64,000 bases of DNA, taken from positions 249,221-313,220 of the forward strand of contig NZ_LMQU01000001.1 of assembly GCF_001425445.1 (NCBI RefSeq), read 5' to 3'. This document shows, piece after piece, positions 41,253-49,263 of the stretch (position 1 is its first letter; every line of letters starts with the position of its first letter). Source of the stretch: Devosia sp. Leaf420 (GTDB taxonomy: Bacteria; Pseudomonadota; Alphaproteobacteria; Rhizobiales; Devosiaceae). The notes below the pieces were generated by a model that ran no database searches, had not been told where the DNA came from, and was given only the letters and a program-made list of their open reading frames with translations. A program made the translations under genes and the position numbers.

Positions 41253-42302
41253 TCAGTTGACGCGCCCCGAGCGGCCGGAGACGACCAAGAGCCAGAGGAG
41301 GAATGTGGCGCCGAAGGCACCGGTGACGACGCCGGTGGGCAATTGCGTGCCGGGCAGCGCGTGTTGGGCAACGAGATCGGACACCAGCATGACGAGCGCG
41401 CCAACCAGGGCCGCTTGCGGGAAGCCGCGCCCTGCCCCACCCATGAGGCGACGGGCGATAGGGCCGGAGACGAACGCGACGAAACCGACGGGGCCGACTG
41501 CGGCGGTGGCGAAGGCGGCGAGCGCGACGGCGACCAGCATGAGGCCGAGGCGGGTGCGCTCGACATGGGTGCCGAGGGCATGGGCGGTGTCGTCGCCGAG
41601 TTCGAGGCCATCGAGACCGCGGACAAGGACGAAGAGCATGGGCAGAATGACGACCATGGTGATGGCGAGGACGATCGAGTCCGCGGGCTGGGCGGCGTTG
41701 AGGCTGCCGACGAGCCAGGCCATGGCCTGTTGCACCTCGTTGAGGCGGGCGCGGGTGAAGAGATAGGAGATGATGGCGCTGAGCATGGCGGCGGCGCCGA
41801 TGCCAATGAGGACGACACGATAGGCGGTAACGCCATTGCGCCAGGCGAGGAGATAGATGGCCACGGCGGTGAGAATGGCGCCGGCAAAGGCGCCGAGCGA
41901 GACCGAAAGACCGCCCCAGCCGAGGACGATAATGCAGAAGACGGCGGCGGCGCTAGCGCCATGAGCGATGCCGATAATGTCGGGGCTGGCCAAAGGGTTA
42001 CGCAAAAGCGTTTGGAAAATGATTCCGCAGAGGCCAAAGGCGGCGCCGGAAAGCAGCGCCAGGATTAGGCGCGGCAGGCGGACCTGAAGGACGATGAAAT
42101 CGACGCCCTTATTGCTGATGCCGGTCAGTGGGGAGAACAGCGACTGGAGGACGGTTTCGGGCGGGACCGGAAAATCGCCGAGGAGCATGGCGGCGATGGC
42201 GGCGACGAGCAGCGCGGCGAGGAGGCCGAGGGTGACACGGGTGGCGTGGTTCTGGCGGGCGCGGCGGGCGGCAGCGATGGTTGTGGCTTGGACCAGAGTC
42301 AT
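41253..42302 (-). CDS. FecCD family iron-siderophore ABC permease
   Basis: The product has 349 residues and about nine to ten membrane helices. FecCD landmarks include VRLPRLILALLSGAAFGLCG, QTLLRNPLASPDIIGI and, near the C-terminus, VGPVGFVAFVSGPIARRLMG, which contacts the ATPase. Its ATG shares a base with the stop of the preceding permease gene. It pairs with the 42302-43333 product to form the membrane channel. Confidence 0.95.
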   Translation of the reverse strand: MTLVQATTIAAARRARQNHATRVTLGLLAALLVAAIAAMLLGDFPVPPETVLQSLFSPLTGISNKGVDFIVLQVRLPRLILALLSGAAFGLCGIIFQTLLRNPLASPDIIGIAHGASAAAVFCIIVLGWGGLSVSLGAFAGAILTAVAIYLLAWRNGVTAYRVVLIGIGAAAMLSAIISYLFTRARLNEVQQAMAWLVGSLNAAQPADSIVLAITMVVILPMLFVLVRGLDGLELGDDTAHALGTHVERTRLGLMLVAVALAAFATAAVGPVGFVAFVSGPIARRLMGGAGRGFPQAALVGALVMLVSDLVAQHALPGTQLPTGVVTGAFGATFLLWLLVVSGRSGRVN

Positions 42303-43333
42303 CAGAGGGCAGCCAGTTTTCGGCGGCGAACGAGCGCAATGAAGAACGGCGCGCCGATAAAGGCGGTGACGATGCCAACCTGCACTTCGCCCGGTGGGGC
42401 GATGACGCGGCCGATGATGTCGGCGCCGAGCAACAGGATGGGCGCCATCAGCATGGAATATGGGAGGATCCAGCGATAGCCGGGGCCGGTGATGGCGCGG
42501 GCGACGTGGGGGACGGTGAGGCCGACAAAGGCAATGGGGCCGGCGGCGGCAACGGCGGCACCGGCGAGGATGACGGCGGCAAGACCAGCGAGCGCCCGAG
42601 AAAGGCCGATGCGTTGGCCGAGGGCGCGGGCCACATCGTCGCCCATGCTGAGACCATCGAGAAGGCGTGCGCTGAGGAGAGCGAGGGCAGCGCCGATGGC
42701 GATGAAGGGGCTGACCTGGAGCGCGATCTCCATGGAGCGGCCAGCGAGCGAGCCGACCTGCCAGAAGCGGACTTCATCAAGGGTGCGCGGGCTGGTGAGG
42801 AGGATAGCATTGATGACGGCGAGAATGATGGCGGTCATGGCGGCGCCGGCCAGCGCGAGCTTGATAGGCGTCGCGCCCTCGCGGCCAAGGGAGGCGACGG
42901 AATAGACCACGAGCATGGCAACGCCAGCGCCGATGAAGGCGAGCCAGACATAGAGGCTGAGCTGGGTGATGCCGAAGACGGAGACGCCGAGGACGACGAA
43001 GAGCGCGGCGCCCGAATTGATGCCGAGAATGGAGGGATCGGCCAGGGGATTGCGCGTGGCGCCCTGAAGGACCGCGCCCGAGAGGCCGAGGGCGATGCCG
43101 ACGAGGACACCGACGAGGGTGCGCGGGAGCCGCAAATCCCAGACGATGCGGTGTTCGGTGGAATTGGGATCGAAGGCGGTGAGCGCAGACCAGACCATGT
43201 CCACCGGAATGGCGCGGGCGCCGGTGGCCATTGAGAGAAGAATGATGGTGATGAGGGCGACGGCGAGCAGCACGAGGCCGAGGCCGAGCGCGGCGGCCCG
43301 GCTGGCGCGTGCTTCGACGACGGATGCCTCCAT
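42302..43333 (-). CDS. FecCD family iron-siderophore ABC permease
   Basis: The product has 343 residues, the partner permease. It shows LRLPRTLVGVLVGIALGLSG, the QGATRNPLADPSILGI motif and AGPIAFVGLTVPHVARAITG, the ATPase-coupling loop. It is joined to the binding-protein gene by a one-base TGATG overlap, so the order is binding protein, permease, permease, ATPase in one operon. Confidence 0.95.
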   Translation of the reverse strand: MEASVVEARASRAAALGLGLVLLAVALITIILLSMATGARAIPVDMVWSALTAFDPNSTEHRIVWDLRLPRTLVGVLVGIALGLSGAVLQGATRNPLADPSILGINSGAALFVVLGVSVFGITQLSLYVWLAFIGAGVAMLVVYSVASLGREGATPIKLALAGAAMTAIILAVINAILLTSPRTLDEVRFWQVGSLAGRSMEIALQVSPFIAIGAALALLSARLLDGLSMGDDVARALGQRIGLSRALAGLAAVILAGAAVAAAGPIAFVGLTVPHVARAITGPGYRWILPYSMLMAPILLLGADIIGRVIAPPGEVQVGIVTAFIGAPFFIALVRRRKLAAL

Positions 43334-44286
43334 CAGGGTGTCAGGTCCGGATCGGCCGCGTTAATGGCGGCGGTGAGATCGGTGAGCGCGCCGGCATAGG
43401 GCTTATAATTGCGCAGCCAAAAGGCGGGCCATTCGGCGACCTGGCCGGCTTCGGCAGCTTTCATTAACGTCCAGGTGGGCTGGGCGAGCGCGGTGGCCAG
43501 GGTGCTTTCGGCGCGATTGTCGACGAGGATGAGATCGGCCGGGTAGCGATCGGCATTTTCCCAACTGACGGTCTCAAAATAATTGTTGCCGGCGGCATCG
43601 ACGCCTTCGGGTTTAACGATGTCGAGCCCCCAGGACTGCATATCGAGCAGCTCTGCGGCGCCAGCAGGATCGGCGACATAGAGAGCGTCGTCACCGGCAT
43701 AAACAGCGAGCGCGGTCAGTCCGGGCTTGGCCTCGATGGCGGTTTTGAAGTCAGCGAGGGCGGTTTCGAAGGCTGCCTTGTTTTCGGCGATGGCGGGAGC
43801 GGAAAGATCGGCGCCAAGGCTTTGGGCAAGGGTTTCGTAGTCTTCGATCATGCCCACGATGGAATCGCCAGCCGAGACGCCGGTGATCGGGGCTAGCTGG
43901 CTCAGCGTTGCGACGACGTCTTTGCCGCCGGACCAAGTGCTGTTGCGGTCCCACCATTCGGCGAGGACGAGATCGGGTTCGAGGGCGGCGGCCTTTTCGA
44001 TATCCACTTCGCCCCAGGCCTGGCCGATGATTTCGATGCCCGTGAGGTCAAGGCCTTCGAGCGCCTTGGCGGCGTCCACGGGGCTATCGGCATAGATGCC
44101 GACCGGGCGGATGCCTAGGGGAATGATGCCGGCGGCTGCGTCCTGACTCGCGATGATGCGCTGGGGGACGGCGTCGAGCGTAACGGTTTGGCCCGAGCCA
44201 TCGGTATAGGTCCAGGGCTCGGCATGCGCAGCGCCGGAGAGCGCGAGAACAGCAAGGGATCCTAGAGCGATGGAGCGGAACAGCAT
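43333..44286 (-). CDS. Iron-siderophore ABC transporter substrate-binding protein
   Basis: The product has 317 residues from ATG 44286, with AGGAAGG eight bases upstream. A Sec signal peptide (MLFRSIALGSLAVLALSGAA) ends at AHA, giving a periplasmic protein of the FepB/FecB fold. The motif VPQRIIASQD near residue 50 and the two-lobe pattern match. A TGA-N9-TCA box at 44334-44348 lies upstream and suggests control by iron. Confidence 0.92.
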   Translation of the reverse strand: MLFRSIALGSLAVLALSGAAHAEPWTYTDGSGQTVTLDAVPQRIIASQDAAAGIIPLGIRPVGIYADSPVDAAKALEGLDLTGIEIIGQAWGEVDIEKAAALEPDLVLAEWWDRNSTWSGGKDVVATLSQLAPITGVSAGDSIVGMIEDYETLAQSLGADLSAPAIAENKAAFETALADFKTAIEAKPGLTALAVYAGDDALYVADPAGAAELLDMQSWGLDIVKPEGVDAAGNNYFETVSWENADRYPADLILVDNRAESTLATALAQPTWTLMKAAEAGQVAEWPAFWLRNYKPYAGALTDLTAAINAADPDLTP

Positions 44287-44333
44287 TGGCCTAACCTTCC
44301 TCAAAAAGTCAGGGTTTTCTGCAACGCTTAAAC

Positions 44334-44348
44334 TGATCGGTCAAGTCA
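44334..44348. promoter_or_regulatory. Candidate RirA iron box (TGA-N9-TCA)
   Basis: TGATCGGTCAAGTCA has the IRO-box form TGA-N9-TCA and is flanked by TTAAAC and TTTTAAA. It is 48 bases upstream of the iron-siderophore operon. A second box of the same form is at 58156-58170, again before an iron-type binding protein. Confidence 0.5.
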
Positions 44349-44361
44349 AGTTTTAAACCGC

Positions 44362-44391
44362 TGATCCAAGCCTTTGCGCGCGGCGTAATCA
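44362..44391 (+). promoter_or_regulatory. ECF (RpoE-ChrR type) promoter of the sigma gene
   Basis: TGATCC at 44362-44367 and TAATCA at 44386-44391 are separated by 18 bases. This matches the TGATCC-N18-TAAG-type promoter recognised by Rhodobacter RpoE. It predicts a start near 44397 and positive autoregulation. The same layout occurs before the operon at 50595. Confidence 0.75.
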
Positions 44392-44414
44392 AGCTGACAA
44401 GGATGGCGCGGCCG

Positions 44415-45014
44415 ATGTATTCGATAACCATGTCCGACAGCAAAACCGGATCTCATTCCGGACTACCGCAAAGTGCCGACCCTGAAACCCTGCTGCTGCG
44501 CATTGCGCAGGATCGGGACAGGGAGGCGCTGGCGCAATTGTTTTCGCTGCTCGGCACACGCGTCAAAGCCATGATGCTCAAGCTCGGCGCCAGCGACGCC
44601 ATTGCCGAGGACATGGTGCAGGAGACATTTCTCGCCGTCTGGCGGAAGGCGCATCTTTATTCGACGGACAGGGGCGCGGCCTCGACCTGGATTTTCACGA
44701 TCGCGCGCAATCTGCGCATCGACCAATTCAGGCGGCAATCGAACAAGCCCTATGAAGACCTTGAAACCGTTACCATCGAGAGCGCGGAGCCGAATGGCAG
44801 CGTGATGGTTGAGCAGCGGCAGGTCATCGCAAGGGTGACAGATGCGCTGAAAACACTCTCGGCCGAACAGCAGGAAGTGGTGCGGCTCAGCTTCCTCTAC
44901 GACCTCCCCCACGCGCAGATTGCAGAGCGGATCGGGATACCGCTCGGCACTGTTAAATCCAGACTTAGACTTGCTTACGAACGGCTCCGGCCCATGCTGG
45001 AGGATTTACAATGA
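44415..45014 (+). CDS. rpoE: ECF sigma factor, RpoE/ChrR group (ECF11-like)
   Basis: The product has 199 residues from ATG 44415; starts at 44403 and 44430 are possible. I chose 44415 because the predicted transcript begins near 44397 and AAGGA then precedes this ATG. Sigma region 2 (about 30-100) has DAIAEDMVQETFLAVWRKA and TWIFTIARNLRID; region 4 (about 135-190) has LSAEQQEVVRLSFLYDLPHAQIAE and GTVKSRLRLAYERL. It would direct RNA polymerase to TGATCC-N18-TA promoters under singlet-oxygen or similar stress. It overlaps the ChrR-like gene (ATGA). Confidence 0.92.
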   Translation: MYSITMSDSKTGSHSGLPQSADPETLLLRIAQDRDREALAQLFSLLGTRVKAMMLKLGASDAIAEDMVQETFLAVWRKAHLYSTDRGAASTWIFTIARNLRIDQFRRQSNKPYEDLETVTIESAEPNGSVMVEQRQVIARVTDALKTLSAEQQEVVRLSFLYDLPHAQIAERIGIPLGTVKSRLRLAYERLRPMLEDLQ

Positions 45015-45664
45015 CGGTTACACACCACCCCGATATTGCAACCCTGATGGCCTTCAGTGCGGGCACGCTCGACGAGCCTTATGCTGCTGTGATCGCGACG
45101 CATCTGGCTATGTCAGAGGGCGGGCGCGAAACGGTGCGGCATATCAATGTCATTGGCGGCGCCTTGTTGGCCGATGAGCAACCGGCAGCGCTGTCGGATG
45201 GCGCGCTGACGCGGTTGATGAGCCGGTTGGGTGATGACCGGATCGAGGTTTCATCGCGGGATGACAAGGCGACGGCCGACGATGTGCCCCTGCCCTTGCG
45301 CAGGTATTTGCCGAAGGGCCTCAAGAGCGTCAAATGGCGCTGGACGGGTCCGGGCGTGGCGACGGCCGATCTTGGCTGGGGTCGGGACGGAAAATCGCGG
45401 CTGATGCTTTTGCGTGTGGCGGCGGGCCGCCCTGTGCCGGAGCATGGGCATGGCGGGCAGGAGCTGACGCTGATCCTGCAGGGCGCCTATCGCGACCGGT
45501 TTGGGGTTTTTGCTGTGGGCGATATTGCCGACCATGACGAGGACGTCGAGCACCAGCCGATTGCAGAGCCGGGCGAAGATTGCATCTGCCTCGTTGCGGT
45601 CGATGCCAAGCTGACTTTCCAGGGGCGGATCATGCGCGCCCTGCAACCACTGTTCGGGATCTGA
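45011..45664 (+). CDS. chrR: ChrR family anti-sigma factor with degenerate zinc site
   Basis: The product has 217 residues. The N-terminal anti-sigma domain has HHPDIATLMAFSAGTLDE-like sequence and the C-terminal half is a cupin. In R. sphaeroides ChrR the anti-sigma zinc is held by His6, His31, Cys35 and Cys38. Here H6 and H31 are present, but the next two positions are Ser35 and Gly38 (HLAMSEGG). The cupin metal set is kept as H145, H147, E151 and H181. It should still bind the sigma factor if the fold does not need zinc, but its signal response may differ. It is coupled to the sigma gene and followed two bases later by an SDR. Confidence 0.9.
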   Translation: MTVTHHPDIATLMAFSAGTLDEPYAAVIATHLAMSEGGRETVRHINVIGGALLADEQPAALSDGALTRLMSRLGDDRIEVSSRDDKATADDVPLPLRRYLPKGLKSVKWRWTGPGVATADLGWGRDGKSRLMLLRVAAGRPVPEHGHGGQELTLILQGAYRDRFGVFAVGDIADHDEDVEHQPIAEPGEDCICLVAVDAKLTFQGRIMRALQPLFGI

Positions 45665-45666
45665 CC

Positions 45667-46416
45667 ATGCAGCCGGGTGTCGCTTGGATTATCGGTGGTG
45701 GATCGGGCATTGGCGCTGCGGTGACCAAGAAACTTGCCGCCGAGGGTTGGACCGTGGCCATTTCGGGCCGTCGCGAGGACAAACTGGCGGCGGTGGCTGG
45801 CGGCAACCCCAATATTAGGCCTTATCCGCTCGATGTGACGGATAAGGATGCGGTCGAGGCGATGGTGCGCCGGGTCGCCAGCGAACTGGAGCGGATCGAC
45901 CTGTTCCTCTTCGGCGCGGCGGCATGGCAGCCGATGGATGCCGGCAATTATGGGTTCGACGAATTTTTGAAGACGGTCGATACCAACTATCTCGGCGTTC
46001 TGCGGATTGCGCAGCCGATGATCGAGCAGATGCGCAAGCAGGGTGCCGGGCATTTTGCCGTTATCGCTTCAGTCGCGGGCTATTTTGGCCTGCCGCGCTC
46101 GGCCGCCTATTCGTCGACCAAGGCGGGGCTTATCAACCTTCTCGAGACGATGCGGACCGAACTTGCCCCGGACAATATCAAGGTGCGGATGGTGGCGCCG
46201 GGTTTCGTCAAATCGGAACTCACGGACAAGAACGACTTTCCGATGCCGTTCCTGATGGAAACCGACGATGCGGCGACCCGAATTGTCGATGGGCTGACGA
46301 AGTCGGACCGGTTCGAGATCGCGTTCCCCAAGCGCATGGTTTGGCTGATGAAGACCATTCGCTTCCTGCCCTATCCGATTTTCTTCTCGCTGATGAAGAA
46401 CCTGCTGCCCAAGTGA
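45667..46416 (+). CDS. SDR family oxidoreductase in the sigma/anti-sigma operon
   Basis: The product has 249 residues from ATG 45667, two bases after the chrR stop; the frame is open upstream inside chrR. The cofactor motif is IGGGSGIGAA, a variant of TGxxxGIG. FGAAAW stands where NNAG is usual, and catalytic residues appear in VIASVAGYFGLP and AAYSSTKAGL. The C-terminus is hydrophobic (FLPYPIFFSLMKNLL), suggesting membrane association. SDRs are part of RpoE-ChrR regulons in related bacteria, usually with lipid-modifying enzymes like those at 47-50 kb. Confidence 0.9.
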   Translation: MQPGVAWIIGGGSGIGAAVTKKLAAEGWTVAISGRREDKLAAVAGGNPNIRPYPLDVTDKDAVEAMVRRVASELERIDLFLFGAAAWQPMDAGNYGFDEFLKTVDTNYLGVLRIAQPMIEQMRKQGAGHFAVIASVAGYFGLPRSAAYSSTKAGLINLLETMRTELAPDNIKVRMVAPGFVKSELTDKNDFPMPFLMETDDAATRIVDGLTKSDRFEIAFPKRMVWLMKTIRFLPYPIFFSLMKNLLPK

Positions 46417-46484
46417 TTGCGCGCTGGCGATTGTCAGCGCTTTGATCCTCCGCGTAGAAGACTGAGGTCTTTGAGGAGGAAACC

Positions 46485-47078
46485 ATGACCCCAGTAATCC
46501 GCCCTGCCCGCCCTGACGATCGCGCGGCGCTGTCTGAGATTTGTCTGCTGACGGCGGATACGGGCCAGGATGCCTCGGCGCTTTATTCCGATCCGGACTA
46601 TCCGGGGCTCGTGTGGTCCGTGCCCTATCTTCTCTTTGCGCCCAAGCATGCTTTCGTTTTGGAGAACGAGAGCAAGGTCGTGGGCTATGTCGTTGGGGCG
46701 CCCGATACGCATGCTTTTGAGGCGCAGCTCGATCGGGATTGGTGGCCGGGGCTGGCGGAGCAGTATGCGGGGCGGCAGCCGAGGGCGAAGCTCGATAGCA
46801 ATGTGCTCGATAAGCTGACGGCGCCGCCGAAGAGCGACCCGGCAATCGTGGCGGATTATCCGGCGCATATGCACATCAACCTGCTGCCAGAGGTGCAGTC
46901 GGGTGGATGGGGTCGGAAGATGATCGAAACGGAGATGGATTCGCTGCGGGCCGCGGGTGTGCGGGGGATGCATCTGGGGCTGGGGCTGCGGAACGAGCGG
47001 GCGTTCGGATTTTACCAGCGCGTTGGGCTCAAGGAGCTACGGCGCGATGATGCGATCTGGATGGGGATACGGTTTTAG
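46485..47078 (+). CDS. GNAT family N-acetyltransferase
   Basis: The product has 197 residues after a strong GAGGAGG site. The acetyl-CoA-binding region is around HINLLPEVQSGGWGRKMIETEM, cut here by a less usual GGWGRK in place of the canonical QxxGxG. NERAFGFYQRVGL near the C-terminus is typical. The insert between the strands (about 70-120) is long. Closest by pattern are eukaryotic-type OGA/NAT-like acetyltransferases. The substrate is unknown; it is probably monocistronic. Confidence 0.88.
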   Translation: MTPVIRPARPDDRAALSEICLLTADTGQDASALYSDPDYPGLVWSVPYLLFAPKHAFVLENESKVVGYVVGAPDTHAFEAQLDRDWWPGLAEQYAGRQPRAKLDSNVLDKLTAPPKSDPAIVADYPAHMHINLLPEVQSGGWGRKMIETEMDSLRAAGVRGMHLGLGLRNERAFGFYQRVGLKELRRDDAIWMGIRF

Positions 47079-47120
47079 GAATCCGTTTCAGGCATCGTGG
47101 CTCTCGGCATCCCCTCCCGG

Positions 47121-47225
47121 CCTCCCCTTTTACGGGGAGGTGCAGGTTGGAGCATGCGGAGAGGTTGTGCCGCGCCACAGTCCTTTGAGGTTCGCCTTTG
47201 GCGAGCGCCTCAGGATGAGGGCTAA
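47121..47225. repeat. Two intergenic palindromes
   Basis: CCTCCCC and GGGGAGG (47121-47140) form one hairpin. A second element at about 47167-47225 has GAGG...CCTC arms around TTCGCC-TTT-GGCGAG and ends ATGAGGGCTA, like the repeat at 40351-40400. Both are between convergent genes and have no coding potential. Confidence 0.5.
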
Positions 47226-47238
47226 TGCTGAGTAGCGC

Positions 47239-48474
47239 CTAAGCGGGGCGACGGTATTGGTAGATGCCGACGTCGATGGAGCCTTCGGTGAAACCGGCTT
47301 CGCAATAGCTGAGGTAGTAGACCCATTTGCGCTTGAAGACTTCATCATAGCCAAGCGGCGCGATCATGGGCCAGCGTTCGAGGAAGCGCTCGCGCCAGAG
47401 CTTTAGGGTCTTGGCATAGGACAGGCGGAAGTTTTCGACGTCTTCGAGGACGAGGCCATATTTTTCGCCGAATTCGCGCATGACCGTCTTGGTCAGCAAC
47501 ATGCCGCCGGGGAAGATATAGCGCTGAATGAAATCGGGCCCACTGCGATAGGCGTCGAAATCGGCCTCGCTGATGGTGATGGCCTGGATAGCCGCCGTGC
47601 CGCCCGGTTTCAGGCGATCGTGAATGGCCTGGAAGTAGCTCGGCCAGTTGTCCTCGCCGACGGCTTCGATCATTTCGATGGAGCCGATGTGGTCGAACTG
47701 GCCTTCGGTGTGGCGATAATCTTCGAAAACGAGCGTAGCGAACTGGTCGAGGCCCTGGCGCGATAGGCGCTCTTGACCGTATTTGAGCTGCTCAGCGGAG
47801 AGCGTAATGCCGCGCAGGTTGGCCTGGTAATCGCGAGCAACTGTCTCGGCAAAGCCGCCCCAGCCGCAGCCGATTTCGAGGACGGACGAACCGGGCGTGA
47901 TGCCCGCCATATCGGCGACGCGGCGATATTTGACGCGCTGCGCTTCTTCGAGACTTTGATCGCCGGACTGGAAGATGGCCGAGGAATAGGTCATCGAGGG
48001 GTCGAGCCATTGGCCGTAGAAATCGTTGCCAAGATCATAGTGCTCGGCAATGTTCTTCTTCGAGCCTTCGAGCGTGTTGCGGCGCGACATGTGATAGTGA
48101 AGATCGGTGGCGGCGCGGCGGAAGAAGCCACTGCCGGCGCTTTCGAACATATCGCGGTTCTGCAGGAAGAAGCGGAAGAGCGCGGTGAGATCATCGACCT
48201 CGATATCGCCATTCATATAGGCAGCGGCAAAACCAACCGTGCCGCGCCGCATGGCTTCGGTGATGACCTTGAAATTATTGACGCGCAGGACGGCGTGTTC
48301 GCCCGTCTTGGTATTGCCGATGGTGCGCGTGCGGCCGTTGGGCAGAATAACCGTCACGGCGCCAAATTTCGGATTGCCGATCAGGGCGACGCCGATGCGC
48401 TCGACGATGCGCGAAGCAAAACGCGTCCACAGGGTCACGCCGGTACGCGATTGTTCTACTACAGATTTACTCAT
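47239..48474 (-). CDS. cfa: Cyclopropane-fatty-acyl-phospholipid synthase
   Basis: The product has 411 residues. It methylenates double bonds of membrane phospholipid acyl chains using S-adenosylmethionine. The SAM motif is SVLEIGCGWGGFAE, preceded by HYDLGNDFYGQWLD and the SSAIF motif; the catalytic region FDHIGSIEMIEAVGE and YIFPGG are intact. The N-terminal lipid-binding domain covers about 130 residues. It is the last gene of an operon with DUF1365 and FAD-oxidoreductase genes under an ECF-type promoter, matching cfa regulation by RpoE-ChrR in relatives. Confidence 0.94.
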   Translation of the reverse strand: MSKSVVEQSRTGVTLWTRFASRIVERIGVALIGNPKFGAVTVILPNGRTRTIGNTKTGEHAVLRVNNFKVITEAMRRGTVGFAAAYMNGDIEVDDLTALFRFFLQNRDMFESAGSGFFRRAATDLHYHMSRRNTLEGSKKNIAEHYDLGNDFYGQWLDPSMTYSSAIFQSGDQSLEEAQRVKYRRVADMAGITPGSSVLEIGCGWGGFAETVARDYQANLRGITLSAEQLKYGQERLSRQGLDQFATLVFEDYRHTEGQFDHIGSIEMIEAVGEDNWPSYFQAIHDRLKPGGTAAIQAITISEADFDAYRSGPDFIQRYIFPGGMLLTKTVMREFGEKYGLVLEDVENFRLSYAKTLKLWRERFLERWPMIAPLGYDEVFKRKWVYYLSYCEAGFTEGSIDVGIYQYRRPA

Positions 48475-48491
48475 TGCGCCGCTCTATCCAA

Positions 48492-49259
48492 CTATCGCGA
48501 TGCCGACCGACGTGGCGCATGCAACTTGCGCAATTTCAACGTCGGAGGCACGCCTTTGAGCCAGAGCAGAAGCGCTTCCCAATGGATGCCTAGCAATATT
48601 TTAACGGTCATTAACGGATATGCAAGCAGCAGTTTGAAGAGTTCCCTGTCGGTAATCTCCCGCCGCTCGCCACCAAAATAGGCCGACAATAACGGACCTT
48701 CGTCCGTCGTCAGCGTGATGCCCACAAAGACGTCCTGCTCGGGCGGACGAATGGCAAAACGGTAATTGCCCTCAAGCGTATTGAAGGGCGAAACGTAGAA
48801 GGCCTTGGCGTTTTCGTGGCGGATCTTGCCATGGGCCTCCGTCACCGGCGCGCTGTAAAAATGATGCTCGCCGAACGTATTGGATATTTCGTGCAGCATG
48901 AAGACGGTTTTGCCCGCTTCATTCTCGCAGAAGTAGACCGTGATCGGGTTAAACGCGTAACCAAAGATGCGCGGATAAGCGAGCATGCGGATGCGCACGA
49001 TGCCTTCGACGCCCGCAGCCTGCGCCTTGCGACGGACGAAATCGCCGATATCGGCGCCATCGCGAGGGCCAAAATCTGACGAAAACAGCGAAACAGCGTT
49101 GAAGCGATTAAACGAGAAGAGGCGCAGCTTGCGGTCCAGTGCCTCGATCTGATCGAGATCGACCAGAAGCGAGAAAACGCGATAGCGGAGACTATGGCGC
49201 TTGGGCCTGACGCGTTTATGGACGACGTCTCCCACATAGATTGCGCTGCCGGTGTCCAC
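48492..49259 (-). CDS. DUF1365 family protein
   Basis: The product has 255 residues from GTG 49259, with GGAG seven bases upstream and four bases after the preceding stop. The family pattern is clear: YVGDVVHKRVRPKRHSLRY, LLVDLDQIEAL, RIRMLAYPRIFGYAFNP and FHE-like HEISNTFGEHH. The function is unknown, but it always travels with CFA synthase and a COG2907-type flavoprotein in these stress operons, implying a step in lipid or fatty-acid modification. There is no signal peptide; a hydrophobic patch lies near the C-terminus. Confidence 0.9.
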   Translation of the reverse strand: MDTGSAIYVGDVVHKRVRPKRHSLRYRVFSLLVDLDQIEALDRKLRLFSFNRFNAVSLFSSDFGPRDGADIGDFVRRKAQAAGVEGIVRIRMLAYPRIFGYAFNPITVYFCENEAGKTVFMLHEISNTFGEHHFYSAPVTEAHGKIRHENAKAFYVSPFNTLEGNYRFAIRPPEQDVFVGITLTTDEGPLLSAYFGGERREITDRELFKLLLAYPLMTVKILLGIHWEALLLWLKGVPPTLKLRKLHAPRRSASR

Positions 49260-49263
49260 CGCC

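Noticed and set aside
42281..43234. Rightward open frame rich in Gly, Asp and Glu over a FecCD permease
   Set aside because: It is a shadow of a membrane-protein gene; hydrophobic codons read backwards give this bias.
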